From Sphingomonas sp. CCH9-E2 (lineage in GTDB: Bacteria > Pseudomonadota > Alphaproteobacteria > Sphingomonadales > Sphingomonadaceae): a stretch of DNA of 46,773 nucleotides. Below the pieces are notes generated by a model. It had not been told where the DNA came from. It saw only the letters and a list, made by a program, of their open reading frames with translations, and made no database searches. A program made the position numbers and the translations under genes. Shown here one piece after another: positions 16,396-25,951 of this stretch (its first letter is position 1; each line of letters starts with the position of its first letter). Location of the stretch: assembly GCF_001557215.1 (NCBI RefSeq), contig NZ_LSJM01000309.1, positions 1 to 46,773 of the forward strand, read 5' to 3'.

Positions 16396-17970
16396 GTGGC
16401 GCTGACTGGCGAATTGTTCATTGCGTCCAAGCGCGTGGCGCGGGACGGTACGGGCTTCAAGGCGGTTTCGCCGGGGACCGGCGCCGAGATCGAGCCGAGC
16501 TTCAGCGTCGCGACGCTCGACGATGTCGAGACCGCCTGCGCCGCCGCCGCTGCGGCCTTCCCGGTCTATTCGAGCCTCAGCCGTGAGAAGCGCGCCGAGT
16601 TCCTCGAGGCGGCCGCCGACGAGATCGACGCGCTGGGCGAGACGCTGACCGAGCGCGCCATGGCCGAGACCGGTCTGCCGCATGCGCGCCTGACCGGCGA
16701 GCGTGGCCGCACCTCGGGCCAGCTTAGGCTGTTCGCGAAGGAATTGCGGCTCGGCGAATATCTCCGCGCCCGAATCGACCATGCCCTCCCCGAACGCCAG
16801 CCGCTGCCCAGGCCCGACCTGCGCCTGCGCATGGTGCCGGTGGGCCCCGTGACCGTATTTGGCGCGAGCAACTTCCCGCTCGCCTTCTCGGTCGCGGGCG
16901 GCGACACGGCGAGCGCTCTGGCCGCCGGCTGCCCGGTGATCGTCAAGGGCCATAGCGCGCATCCCGGCACGGCCGAGCTGGTCGCGGGGGCCGTCACCCG
17001 GGCCGCGGAGAAGACCGGCATGCCCGCGGGTGTCTTCTCGCTGATCAATGGGCCCGGTAATTCGGTGGGTTCGGCGCTGGTCACCGATCCGCGGATCAAG
17101 GCGGTCGGCTTCACCGGATCGCGCGGCGGCGGCACCCAGCTGATGAAGCTGGCAGCCAATCGCCCCGTGCCGATCCCGGTCTATGCCGAGATGAGCAGCA
17201 TCAACCCCGTCATCCTGCTCCCCGCCGCGCTCGAGGCGCGCGCCGAGGCGCTGGGCACGGCATTCGTCGGATCGTTAACCATGGGCGCTGGGCAGTTCTG
17301 CACCAATCCGGGCCTCGTGCTGGCGATCGAGGGACCGTCGCTCGACCGGTTCCTGACCGCGGCCTGCGACGCGATGACCGGCGTGCCTGCGCAGACCATG
17401 CTGACTCCCGGTATCCACAAGGCCTATGAGAGCGCCGTCGACCGCATGGCTTCGGCGCCCGCGCTGGCCAAGCTGGCCGAAGGCAAGGAAGCCGAGGGTC
17501 CGACCTGCGGCCGTGCGGCGCTGTTCAGCATCGCCGCCAAGGACTTCTTCGCCGACGCGCACAATGCCGAGGAAGTGTTCGGCGCGGCGTCGGTGGTGAT
17601 CCGCTGCACCAGCATTGACGAGGTGATCGAAGTGGTGCGCCATCTCGAAGGCCAGCTTACCGCCACGTTTCACCTCGACGAGGGCGACACCGAAGTTGCG
17701 CAGAAGCTGGTCGCAGTGCTGGAGCACAAGGTCGGCCGCATCCTCGCGAACGGCTGGCCGACCGGCGTCGAGGTGACCGACGCGATGGTCCATGGCGGGC
17801 CGTTCCCATCGACCGCGGACGGGCGCAGCACCTCGGTCGGCACGCTGGCGATCGACCGCTTCCTGCGGCCGGTGAGCTACCAGAGTTTGCCGGAAGCGCT
17901 GCTGCCGGTGGATCTGCGCGACGGCGATGCTGGGATCCCGCGGCGCGTGGACGGCAAGCTGGTGGTCTGA
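16396..17970 (+). CDS. Aldehyde dehydrogenase, alpha-ketoglutarate semialdehyde type
   Basis: A 524-residue ALDH matching the length of 2,5-dioxovalerate (alpha-ketoglutarate semialdehyde) dehydrogenases. The nucleophile is Cys302 in GAGQFCTNPG and the general base is Glu265 in YAEMSSINPV, the form that replaces ELGG in this subfamily. VTVFGASNFPLAFSVAGGDT and VKGHSAHPGTAELV are also characteristic. The GTG at 16396 begins the homologous N-terminus, 22 bp after the aldolase stop. It would oxidise a semialdehyde with NAD(P)+ to a dicarboxylate, feeding the TCA cycle. Next to a ThDP 2-oxo-acid decarboxylase-like gene it may take that enzyme's aldehyde product. Confidence 0.9.
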   Translation: MALTGELFIASKRVARDGTGFKAVSPGTGAEIEPSFSVATLDDVETACAAAAAAFPVYSSLSREKRAEFLEAAADEIDALGETLTERAMAETGLPHARLTGERGRTSGQLRLFAKELRLGEYLRARIDHALPERQPLPRPDLRLRMVPVGPVTVFGASNFPLAFSVAGGDTASALAAGCPVIVKGHSAHPGTAELVAGAVTRAAEKTGMPAGVFSLINGPGNSVGSALVTDPRIKAVGFTGSRGGGTQLMKLAANRPVPIPVYAEMSSINPVILLPAALEARAEALGTAFVGSLTMGAGQFCTNPGLVLAIEGPSLDRFLTAACDAMTGVPAQTMLTPGIHKAYESAVDRMASAPALAKLAEGKEAEGPTCGRAALFSIAAKDFFADAHNAEEVFGAASVVIRCTSIDEVIEVVRHLEGQLTATFHLDEGDTEVAQKLVAVLEHKVGRILANGWPTGVEVTDAMVHGGPFPSTADGRSTSVGTLAIDRFLRPVSYQSLPEALLPVDLRDGDAGIPRRVDGKLVV

Positions 17971-18055
17971 TCCGAGAATCTATCGCTCAGCCGATGCTTT
18001 GGATTGGAAGCTGAACCCTCGAAATGGTCTGCCTTCTCCATCGAGGGGAGCGGGA

Positions 18056-19603
18056 ATGAACGGCGCCGAGAGTCTTGTCAGCACATTGGTCGATCAGGGC
18101 GTCGACATCTGCTTTGCCAATCCCGGCACGTCCGAGATGCATTTTCTCGCCGCGCTCGAGAATCCGCGGATGAAAAGCGTGCTGTGCCTTTTCGAGGGCG
18201 TGTGCACCGGCGCTGCCGATGGCTGGTACCGGATGAAGGACAAGCCAGCGTCCACTCTGCTGCATTTGGGGCCCGGCCTGGCGAACGGTCTCGCCAATAT
18301 CCATAACGCCAAGCGCGCGTCGGTCGGCATGGTCAACATCGTCGGCGAGCATTCAGCGTCGCACCTGAAGTACGATCCGCCGCTGACCTCGGACATCGAA
18401 GGGCTCGCGCGGCCGCTGAGTCACTGGGTGCGCCGCGCGGAATCGGCTGGATCGATCGCCTGGGATGCCGCGACCGCCGTAGCCAAGGCGAGCGAGCACC
18501 CGGGGCAGGTCGCGACGCTAATCCTGCCGGGCGACACCGCTTGGCAGAACGCCGGCGACATCGTCACACCGGCAATTGTGCCTGCGAAGCGTAAGACGCC
18601 CGACGCAGCCCGTATCGACAAGATCGCCGAGATTCTCCGCTCGGGAGAGCCCGCGCTGATCATCCTTGCCAACAAATCTACCCGAGGCCGCGCGCTGGCG
18701 CTCGCCGGCAAGGTTGCAGCGGGCACCGGATGTCGCCTGGGCAGCCAGTTCTTCACCGCACGGATCGAGCGCGGTGCCGGGCGCGTTCCGCTGGAGCGCA
18801 TCCCTTATGCGGTGGCGCAGGGCAGTGCCTTTCTCGCTGGCTTCAAGCATCTGATCACCGTCGAGACCAGGGAGCCGGTGGCCTTCTTCAGCTATCCGGA
18901 CAAGCCGAGCCTGCTGAAGGCGCCTGCCACGCAGGTCCATGCATTGGCCGAGGCTGACGAGGATAGCGAAGCGGCGTTTGAGATGCTGATCGACGCGCTA
19001 GGCCTTTCCGCCACCGCGCCGAGCCTTCAGGAGCGGATCGAGACGCCAGTGCCGAGCGGACCGTTGAACCCGATCAGCATCGCCCACGCCCTCGCCGCGG
19101 CGCTGCCCGAGCATGCCATTCTGGTCGATGAATCGTTGACCACCGGCCGCGAATCGATGGGCTTGACGATGGGCGCCCGCCCACACGATCTGATCAACAA
19201 TATGGGCGGCTCGATCGGCTATGGCACCCCGGTCGCCACCGGCACCGCGCTGGCTTGCCCGGACCGCCGGACCTTCTGCATGGTCGGCGACGGAAGCGCC
19301 ATGTACACGATCCAATCGCTGTGGACGCAGGCGCGCGAAGCGCTACCGGTCACCACGATCATCTTCGCCAACAACAGCTACGCCATCCTCAAGGCCGAGT
19401 ACGCCAATATGGGCGCCGGCACGCCGGGCCCGCAGGCGCTGGCCATGATCGATATCGATCGCCCGACGATCGACTGGGTCGCGATGGCGAAGAGCATGGG
19501 CGTGCCGGGCGTCACCGTCTCGACCGCCGAGGATTTCCACGCCGCAATGGTCCGCTCGGTCGATGCCGAGGGTCCGGTGTTGATCGAAGTGAAGCTTTAC
19601 TGA
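18056..19603 (+). CDS. ThDP-dependent 2-oxo-acid decarboxylase/acetolactate synthase-like enzyme
   Basis: A 515-residue complete ThDP enzyme. The PYR domain carries the activating Glu47 in CLFEGVCTGAADGW, and NPGTSEMHFLAAL precedes it as in benzoylformate decarboxylase relatives. The PP domain has the metal/ThDP motif MVGDGSAMYT with FANNSYAIL about 30 residues later. The shorter length (acetolactate synthases are about 560) suits the MdlC-like branch. The ATG at 18056 follows GAGGGGAGCGGG. It probably decarboxylates a 2-oxo acid to an aldehyde, passed to the ALDH upstream. It ends 13 bp before the next gene. Confidence 0.9.
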   Translation: MNGAESLVSTLVDQGVDICFANPGTSEMHFLAALENPRMKSVLCLFEGVCTGAADGWYRMKDKPASTLLHLGPGLANGLANIHNAKRASVGMVNIVGEHSASHLKYDPPLTSDIEGLARPLSHWVRRAESAGSIAWDAATAVAKASEHPGQVATLILPGDTAWQNAGDIVTPAIVPAKRKTPDAARIDKIAEILRSGEPALIILANKSTRGRALALAGKVAAGTGCRLGSQFFTARIERGAGRVPLERIPYAVAQGSAFLAGFKHLITVETREPVAFFSYPDKPSLLKAPATQVHALAEADEDSEAAFEMLIDALGLSATAPSLQERIETPVPSGPLNPISIAHALAAALPEHAILVDESLTTGRESMGLTMGARPHDLINNMGGSIGYGTPVATGTALACPDRRTFCMVGDGSAMYTIQSLWTQAREALPVTTIIFANNSYAILKAEYANMGAGTPGPQALAMIDIDRPTIDWVAMAKSMGVPGVTVSTAEDFHAAMVRSVDAEGPVLIEVKLY

Positions 19604-19616
19604 AGGGGGAGGGGCG

Positions 19617-20522
19617 ATGGCCACCACTGCCGTGACGACGCTCAAAACCAATCTGGCCGACTATCCGGTGACCAAGGCGATGAAAGACGGCCGGGTCACA
19701 TCCGATCTCGTCACGCTCGATTATTGCGGGCCCGACCAAGCACATAATGGCTTTAAGGCGATGCTGCGCGAAAATGGGTACGATTGTGGCGAGCTGGCGA
19801 TCGTCACGCTGCTGCAGGCCAAGATCTACGGCAAGCCATGGGTCGCGCTTCCGGTGCCGATCAACGGGCGCTTCCAGCACCATTGCGCCGGGTTCAACGG
19901 CGAGTTCGGCCACCTGAACCCCAAGGACATTGAGGGCAAGCGCGTCGGCGTACGCAGTTATGCGCAGACTACCGGCCTGTGGATTCGTGGCATCCTGCAG
20001 CACGAATACGGCGTCGATCTCGATAAGGTGACCTGGTGCAAAGTCGGCGAGGGGCACCTGCTGGAGTATAGGGACCCCGCCAATGTCGAGGCGCTGCCCA
20101 AGGGTTCGGACATCGGCCAGATGATGCTCGATGGCGAGCTGGCCGCAACGCTCCAGGGCGTGGACCTGCCCAAGGATCCGCGCGTTGAGTATTTGGTCCC
20201 GAACCCGTTCGAGGCCGCGAAGGACTGGTATGCCCGCGAAGGCGTGGTGTGCATCAACCACATGTTCGTTGTGCATGAGGAACTGTCGCGCAACCGGCCC
20301 GATGTGGTCCGTGAGATCTTCCGGATGATCGTCGAAAGCCGCGAGCTGACCGAGGGTGGAGTGCCCGCAATCTATCCGCCGATCGGGCTGGAGGCGAACC
20401 GCAAGGGCATTCAGTTGGCAATCGATTGGGCGTTTGAGCAGAAGATCATCCCGCACAAGATTGCGGTCGACGATCTGTTCGATGAAACTACCGCATCGCT
20501 AGGGTTGGTGGACAAAGGCTGA
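19617..20522 (+). CDS. NMT1-fold protein related to 4,5-dihydroxyphthalate decarboxylase, copy 2
   Basis: A 301-residue paralogue of the protein at 11689. Shared features are a YDCGELAIVTLLQAKIYG segment, WVALPVPINGRFQHH, DIEGKRVGVRSYAQTTGLW, and IDWAFEQKIIPHKIAVDDLF near the end. There is no signal peptide, so it is cytoplasmic. A GGGGGAGGGG site precedes the ATG. The family includes decarboxylases of 4,5-dihydroxyphthalate, with the binding-protein fold used for catalysis. It closes the catabolic operon, and decayed IS sequence begins directly after its stop. Two such proteins may act on two acids or two steps. It could instead be a cytoplasmic binding protein. Confidence 0.8.
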   Translation: MATTAVTTLKTNLADYPVTKAMKDGRVTSDLVTLDYCGPDQAHNGFKAMLRENGYDCGELAIVTLLQAKIYGKPWVALPVPINGRFQHHCAGFNGEFGHLNPKDIEGKRVGVRSYAQTTGLWIRGILQHEYGVDLDKVTWCKVGEGHLLEYRDPANVEALPKGSDIGQMMLDGELAATLQGVDLPKDPRVEYLVPNPFEAAKDWYAREGVVCINHMFVVHEELSRNRPDVVREIFRMIVESRELTEGGVPAIYPPIGLEANRKGIQLAIDWAFEQKIIPHKIAVDDLFDETTASLGLVDKG

Positions 20523-20537
20523 CGTGATTGCCCCGGG

Positions 20538-20890
20538 TTGATTCGAGGCTGTCTTTTGGAGGCGGCATTGGGCGAGCGGATTGGTCTTTCGCATGCGGAA
20601 TGGGTGCTGATTGGACCGCAGCTGCCAGCGGAGCGAGGTCGCGGTTGCCGTCCGGCTGGTGACAACCGGCCGCTCTTCGAGGGCATGATGTGGATCGCGC
20701 GAACGGGCTCGCAATGGCGGCACCTGCCGGACGAATATGGCTAGTGGAACAGCGTCTTTCGTGGCCATCGGCGATGGATCGAGACCGGTGTGTTCGATGT
20801 CTTGGTCGAAACGCCGCGCGCGATCAGCCGCGCCTCGATCATGCCTCGGCGTCGTTCGTGGACCTGCGCGTTGCAAGGCGCAGGACCTGA
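20538..20890 (+). pseudogene. decayed IS5-family transposase
   Basis: The frame gives LSHAEWVLIGPQLPAERGRG, FEGMMWIARTGSQWRHLPDEYG, then a TAG stop, then WNSVFRGHRRW and GVFDVLVETP. These are the N-terminal blocks of IS5-family transposases, in order. A nonsense codon follows DEYG and similarity fades after about 20,840; the DDE catalytic region is gone. It marks a former insertion between the catabolic cluster and the molybdoenzyme genes. Confidence 0.8.
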
Positions 20891-21250
20891 AGTGCAAGCT
20901 TGACCAGAGCCTCGCGATAGGCGCGCTTCTTGCCGAACGCGATGGGAGACAGGTCGGTCAGCGGTCCGGCGCAGCGCCCTTGTGCGGAACGTTGATTTCC
21001 ACCCGCTGTCTCGGCGACACGCTGCGCTCTAAATCTCGAACAGCTTTCCTGAACGGTCGGGATTGGAGTGTCCTAGTCGGGCAATGGCTGCGGCACACCG
21101 GCACGCCATGGGGGATCGGGTCGGCTCTGCACGCATTGGCAAGCGAGCGGCGAAAACCCGTTCGCGCATGCCTGCCTGCCAAGCGCGGGTAACATTTTGC
21201 GGGACCGTGCGTTAGGCTCGGGATCGTCACGGGAACGAGGGGCGCTAATC
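20891..21250. other. gene-poor gap after the IS remnant
   Basis: No convincing coding region, RNA gene or repeat is visible. Part may be further decayed IS sequence. The last bases hold the GAGGGG ribosome-binding site of the next gene and presumably its promoter. Confidence 0.5.
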
Positions 21251-21876
<626 letters not shown>

Positions 21877-21880
<4 letters not shown>

Positions 21881-22827
21881 AGGCGTTCAGCTATGCCCGC
21901 GCCAGCTCGCCCGGTGAGGCCGCGGCGATGGCCTCACGGGTTCAGGGCGCACGCTTCATCGCGGGCGGCACCAATCTGCTCGACCTGATGAAGCTCGAGA
22001 TCGAGGCGCCGACGCACCTGATCGACGTCAACCATCTCGGTCTCGACACGATCGAGGCGACCGGCGATGGCGGGCTGCGCATCGGGGCGATGGTGCGCAA
22101 CACCGCGCTGGCCGCCGACAAGCGCGTGCGGCGCGATTATGCCGTTCTGACGCGCGCGATCGTGTCGGGCGCGTCGGGCCAGCTGCGCAACAAGGCAACG
22201 ACCGGCGGCAACCTGCTTCAGCGCACTCGCTGTCCCTATTTCTACGACCCCAATCTGCCATGCAACAAGCGCAAGCCGGGCAGCGGCTGCGCGGCGATCG
22301 GCGGGTTTTCGCGCCAATTGGGCGTGATCGGCACGTCCGATGCGTGCATTGCCACCTATCCCGGCGACATGGCCGTGGCACTGCGCGTGCTCGACGCGGT
22401 GGTCGAAACGGTGAAGCCCGACGGCGCGACGCGCGCGATCCCGATCGCCGATTTCCATCGCCTGTGGGGCGACACGCCGCATATCGAAACCGCACTCGAA
22501 CCCGGCGAGCTGATCACGGCGGTGACGTTGCCCAAGCCGCCTGGCGGCCGGCACATCTATCACAAGGTGCGCGACCGGAGTTCCTACGCCTTCGCGCTCG
22601 TGTCGGTCGCCGCGGTGTTGCACAAGGACGGCACCGGCCGCGTCGCATTCGGCGGCGTCGCGCCCAGGCCATGGCGGGTCGAGGAGGCCGACCGGCTATT
22701 GCCGAAGGGCGCCCGCGCGGTTGTTGCGCGCGCCTTTGCCGAAGCCCGCCCGACCGAAGAAAACAAGTTCAAGATCACTCTCGCCGAGCGCACGCTCGCG
22801 GGCGTGCTTGCCGACGCGAGGAGCTGA
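21877..22827 (+). CDS. paoB: Aldehyde oxidoreductase FAD-binding subunit (PaoB-like)
   Basis: A 316-residue FAD subunit of the CO dehydrogenase/xanthine oxidase medium-subunit family. [13 protein letters not shown] near the N-terminus is the FAD pyrophosphate loop, and [15 protein letters not shown] is the second FAD motif. The following Cys-rich stretch ([17 protein letters not shown], then GSGCAAIGG) matches the insert that binds an extra 4Fe-4S cluster in PaoB. It has no signal and should be exported with the Tat-bearing subunit. It is coupled to paoA by ATGA and followed 3 bp later by the molybdenum subunit. Confidence 0.93.
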
Positions 22828-22830
22828 CCC

Positions 22831-25029
22831 ATGGAGTTCAGCGCCCCGGCCGGGACCAATTTATTCGACAGGGCAAAGATCGTCGGCAAGGCGACGCCGC
22901 GCATCGACGGCCCGCTCAAGACCACCGGCACCGCCCCTTATGCCGCCGAGCGACACGATGTCGCCGCCAACCAGGCCTATGGCTTCATCGTCGGATCGGC
23001 GATCGCCAAGGGACGCATTACGTCGATGGACACCAGCGCCGCCAGAAGCGCGCCCGGTGTCCTCGCGGTTGTCGCGGCGCCCGAGACCAAGCCGGTCGGC
23101 AAACCACAGTTCAACAATGCGCCCTTGTTCGGCGGCAACGAGATTTCGCACTATCACCAGGCGATCGCCTGCGTGGTCGCCGAGACGTTCGAGCAGGCGC
23201 GCGCTGCGGCAGCTTTGATCCAGACCCGCTATGATCGGGCCGAGGGCGCATTCGACCTCGAAAAGGCCGCACCCGGCGCGCCTCTCGCCAAGGGCAGCGG
23301 CGACAAGCCCGATCGCAAGACCCAGGGCGATTTCGATGCGGCCTTTGCCGCAGCTCCCGTCAAACTCGACGCGCGCTACCACACCGCCGACGAAAGCCAC
23401 GCGATGATGGAGCCATTCGCGACCATCGCCGCATGGGAGGGCGACAAGCTCACGATCTGGACGTCAAACCAGATGATCAACTGGGCGAAGCGGTCGATGA
23501 GCCAGATCCTCGGCATCCCGGCCGAGAATATCCGGGTGGATTCGCCCTATGTCGGCGGGGGTTTTGGCGGAAAGCTGTTCGTGCGCGCCGACGCTGTGCT
23601 TGCCGCGCTTGCGGCCAAGGCGGCCGGGCGACCGGTCAAGATCGCGATGCAGCGCCCGTTGATGGCGAACAACGCGACCCACCGCCACGCGACCATCCAA
23701 CGGCTGCGGATCGGTGCGGAACGGGACGGGCGCATCACCGCGATCGCGCATGAAAACTGGTCCGGTAACCTCAATGGCGAGGATGGTGAGAACGGAACGC
23801 TGCAGACGCCCAAGCTCTATGCCGGGGCCAACCGCCTGACCGCCAACTATATCGCGACGCTCGACCTGCCCGAGGGGAATGCGATGCGCGCGCCGGGCGA
23901 GGCGCCGGGGCACATGGCGCTCGAGGTCGCGATGGACGAGCTCGCCGAACAGCTCGGCATCGATCCGGTCGAACTGCGCATCCGCAACGAGCCGCAGACC
24001 GTGCCGAGCAATCCGCAGCGCCGCTTTTCCGATCGTCACCTCACCCGCTGCCTGCGCGAAGGCGCCGACCGCTTCGGCTGGGGCAAGCGCAATGCCAAGC
24101 CGGGCGTGACGCGCGAGGGACGCTGGCTGATCGGGATGGGCGTCGCCGCCGGCTATCGCGGCGCGCCGACGATGAAGTCGGCCGCGCGGATCAAGCTGGG
24201 CGCGGACGGGCACATCACTGTCCAGACCGACATGACCGATATCGGCACCGGCAGCTACACGATCATCGCGCAGACTGCGGCCGAGACAATGGGAGTGACA
24301 CTCGATCGCGTCTCGGTTGAACTTGGCGATTCCGACTTCCCCGTCGCTGCGGGTTCGGGCGGACAATGGGGCGCGGCGAGTTCGACCGCCGGCGTCTATG
24401 CAGCCTGCCTCGTGCTGCGCCGCGCGATCGGCGAGAAGCTCGGCTTCGATGGCGATGCCGCGGTGTTCGAAGATGGCAAGATCAAGCTTGGCAATCGCAC
24501 CATCGCGCTGAGCGATGTCGGTGCGATGTCGGCCGAAGGCGAGATGGGCTACGGCGCGTTCAAACGCGACTATGACGTCGGGACCTATGCCGGTCACTTC
24601 GCAGAGGTCGCGGTCGATGCCTATACCGGCGAGACGCGGATCCGCCGCATGCTCGCCGTGTGCGATGCGGGCCGCATCCTCAACCCGCTCTCGGCACGAA
24701 GCCAGGTGATCGGGGCGATGGTCATGTCGGCGGGCGCAGCGCTGATGGAGGAACTGGCGGTCGACAAGCGCTTCGGCCTGTTCGTCAACCATGATCTCGC
24801 CGGCTATGAAGTGCCGGTCCATGCCGACATCCCGCACCAGGACTGCGTGTTTCTCGATACGCTCGACCCGGTCATCGGGCCGCTCAAGGCCAAGGGCGTG
24901 GGCGAACTGGGCATCTGTGGCCCCGGCGCCGCAGTCGCCAACGCCGTGTACAACGCGACAGGAATCCGCGTTCGAAACTATCCGCTGACCCTGGACAAAT
25001 ATCTCGACCGGCTCCCCGCGATAGCCTGA
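22831..25029 (+). CDS. paoC: Aldehyde oxidoreductase molybdenum subunit (PaoC-like)
   Basis: A 732-residue large subunit of the xanthine oxidase family binding a molybdopterin cofactor. PRIDGPLKTTGTAPYAAE starts the N-terminal domain. YVGGGFGGKLFVRAD is the molybdenum-loop glycine-rich motif, GQWGAASSTAGVYAA contacts the cofactor, and GVGELGICGPGAAVANA carries the essential Glu of the active site. GAGGAG lies just before the ATG. The complex oxidises aldehydes, often aromatic, in the periplasm. Beside aromatic-acid genes it may detoxify or supply aromatic acids. No XdhC/PaoD-type cofactor chaperone is encoded in the window, and the operon appears to end here. Confidence 0.93.
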   Translation: MEFSAPAGTNLFDRAKIVGKATPRIDGPLKTTGTAPYAAERHDVAANQAYGFIVGSAIAKGRITSMDTSAARSAPGVLAVVAAPETKPVGKPQFNNAPLFGGNEISHYHQAIACVVAETFEQARAAAALIQTRYDRAEGAFDLEKAAPGAPLAKGSGDKPDRKTQGDFDAAFAAAPVKLDARYHTADESHAMMEPFATIAAWEGDKLTIWTSNQMINWAKRSMSQILGIPAENIRVDSPYVGGGFGGKLFVRADAVLAALAAKAAGRPVKIAMQRPLMANNATHRHATIQRLRIGAERDGRITAIAHENWSGNLNGEDGENGTLQTPKLYAGANRLTANYIATLDLPEGNAMRAPGEAPGHMALEVAMDELAEQLGIDPVELRIRNEPQTVPSNPQRRFSDRHLTRCLREGADRFGWGKRNAKPGVTREGRWLIGMGVAAGYRGAPTMKSAARIKLGADGHITVQTDMTDIGTGSYTIIAQTAAETMGVTLDRVSVELGDSDFPVAAGSGGQWGAASSTAGVYAACLVLRRAIGEKLGFDGDAAVFEDGKIKLGNRTIALSDVGAMSAEGEMGYGAFKRDYDVGTYAGHFAEVAVDAYTGETRIRRMLAVCDAGRILNPLSARSQVIGAMVMSAGAALMEELAVDKRFGLFVNHDLAGYEVPVHADIPHQDCVFLDTLDPVIGPLKAKGVGELGICGPGAAVANAVYNATGIRVRNYPLTLDKYLDRLPAIA

Positions 25030-25218
25030 TCATCGCTGCAGAGCGCAACATCTGGGCAAGCACGCGGCCAGCGCAACAGGCGCTGCGCCACGGCGTGCAT
25101 GAACCATCGTGCTCATCGGCGAAGGGCGAGTATGCCGCATGACCGGAACAGCTCGGCGCGTTGAACGACACTGTCACAAGCTGCCCGGCCACGCTGCAAC
25201 CACCGTAATCCGCCTGGA

Positions 25219-25683
25219 TCAGGCAGGCTTCGGCGCGCGCTTCTTTGTCGCGCGGCCCTTGTTGCCGAGCCCGATCTTCTTCGCCATTGCGCGCCGCGCT
25301 TCCGAATAGTTCTCGGCCACCATCGGGTAATCGGGCCTGAGATTGTAACGCGCACGATACTCTTCGGGCGTCAGGCCATGGGTCGACAGATGCCGCCGCA
25401 GCATCTTGTAGGGCTTTCCGTCGATCATCGAAATGATGTGATCCTTCGACGCCAGCGATTTGCGAACAGTCACGGCCGGCTCGAACTCCTGTGCAGGCTC
25501 GGCGGCGACCGGGGACTCATTTGGCGTGGAAGTCGCGCCCGAAAGTTCGGTGATCGTCGCATGCATCGTGCGCAGAAAGGCCGGGACGTCATCCGCCTGT
25601 ACGCGGTTATTCTGGTTGCCGAGCCAGGCGATCGTCAGTTCGGTCGCAAGCTCCACTGGGTTCATATTGGTGTCGTCGGACAT
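25219..25683 (-). CDS. Ros/MucR-family transcriptional regulator lacking the zinc cysteines
   Basis: A 154-residue protein with the Ros/MucR C-terminal DNA-binding domain: KDHIISMIDGKPYKMLRRHL, HGLTPEEYRARYNL, DYPMVAENYSEARRAMAKKI. Ros/MucR proteins usually have C-x2-C before a His pair. Here the matching positions read S-x2-D (ISMIDG), so the zinc site seems lost. Some rhizobial Ros homologues are known to fold without zinc. The N-terminal half has the usual helical oligomerisation region. The C-terminus is a Lys/Arg/Pro tail. Such proteins regulate surface polysaccharides and motility and often repress themselves. A perfect palindrome lies about 40 bp upstream. Confidence 0.92.
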   Translation of the reverse strand: MSDDTNMNPVELATELTIAWLGNQNNRVQADDVPAFLRTMHATITELSGATSTPNESPVAAEPAQEFEPAVTVRKSLASKDHIISMIDGKPYKMLRRHLSTHGLTPEEYRARYNLRPDYPMVAENYSEARRAMAKKIGLGNKGRATKKRAPKPA

Positions 25684-25721
25684 GGCACTTCCCTTTCAAC
25701 CGCGCAGCTGAGCGCTTAATT

Positions 25722-25740
25722 TACATCCATATTGGATGTA
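25722..25740. promoter_or_regulatory. 19-bp palindrome upstream of the mucR-like gene
   Basis: TACATCCA-TAT-TGGATGTA is a perfect inverted repeat with 8-bp arms, 38 bp upstream of the regulator start in an AT-rich pocket of otherwise GC-rich DNA. Ros/MucR proteins bind AT-rich, partly palindromic sites in front of their own genes, so this is a likely autoregulatory operator. Confidence 0.6.
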
Positions 25741-25951
25741 TTCCGATTGTCGAGGGAGCATTCCGCACCGCTGCCGACTTGAGAAGATGCTCAAGTGTTG
25801 AAGCCGCTTCCGACCAGGCATGGTGATTGGAACTGGCCTGATCCCTACTATTTCGATCCGAGGTCGCGTCCCGCAAATCTAATTGACGATCAACTGTACT
25901 GCGGACAGCGTGCGGATATCGCGGCGACTCGCCGTTGGAGGGGGTAAATCA

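Noticed and set aside
23464..24837. 457-residue minus-strand frame inside paoC
   Set aside because: Shadow of a well-supported molybdenum subunit; composition is not protein-like.
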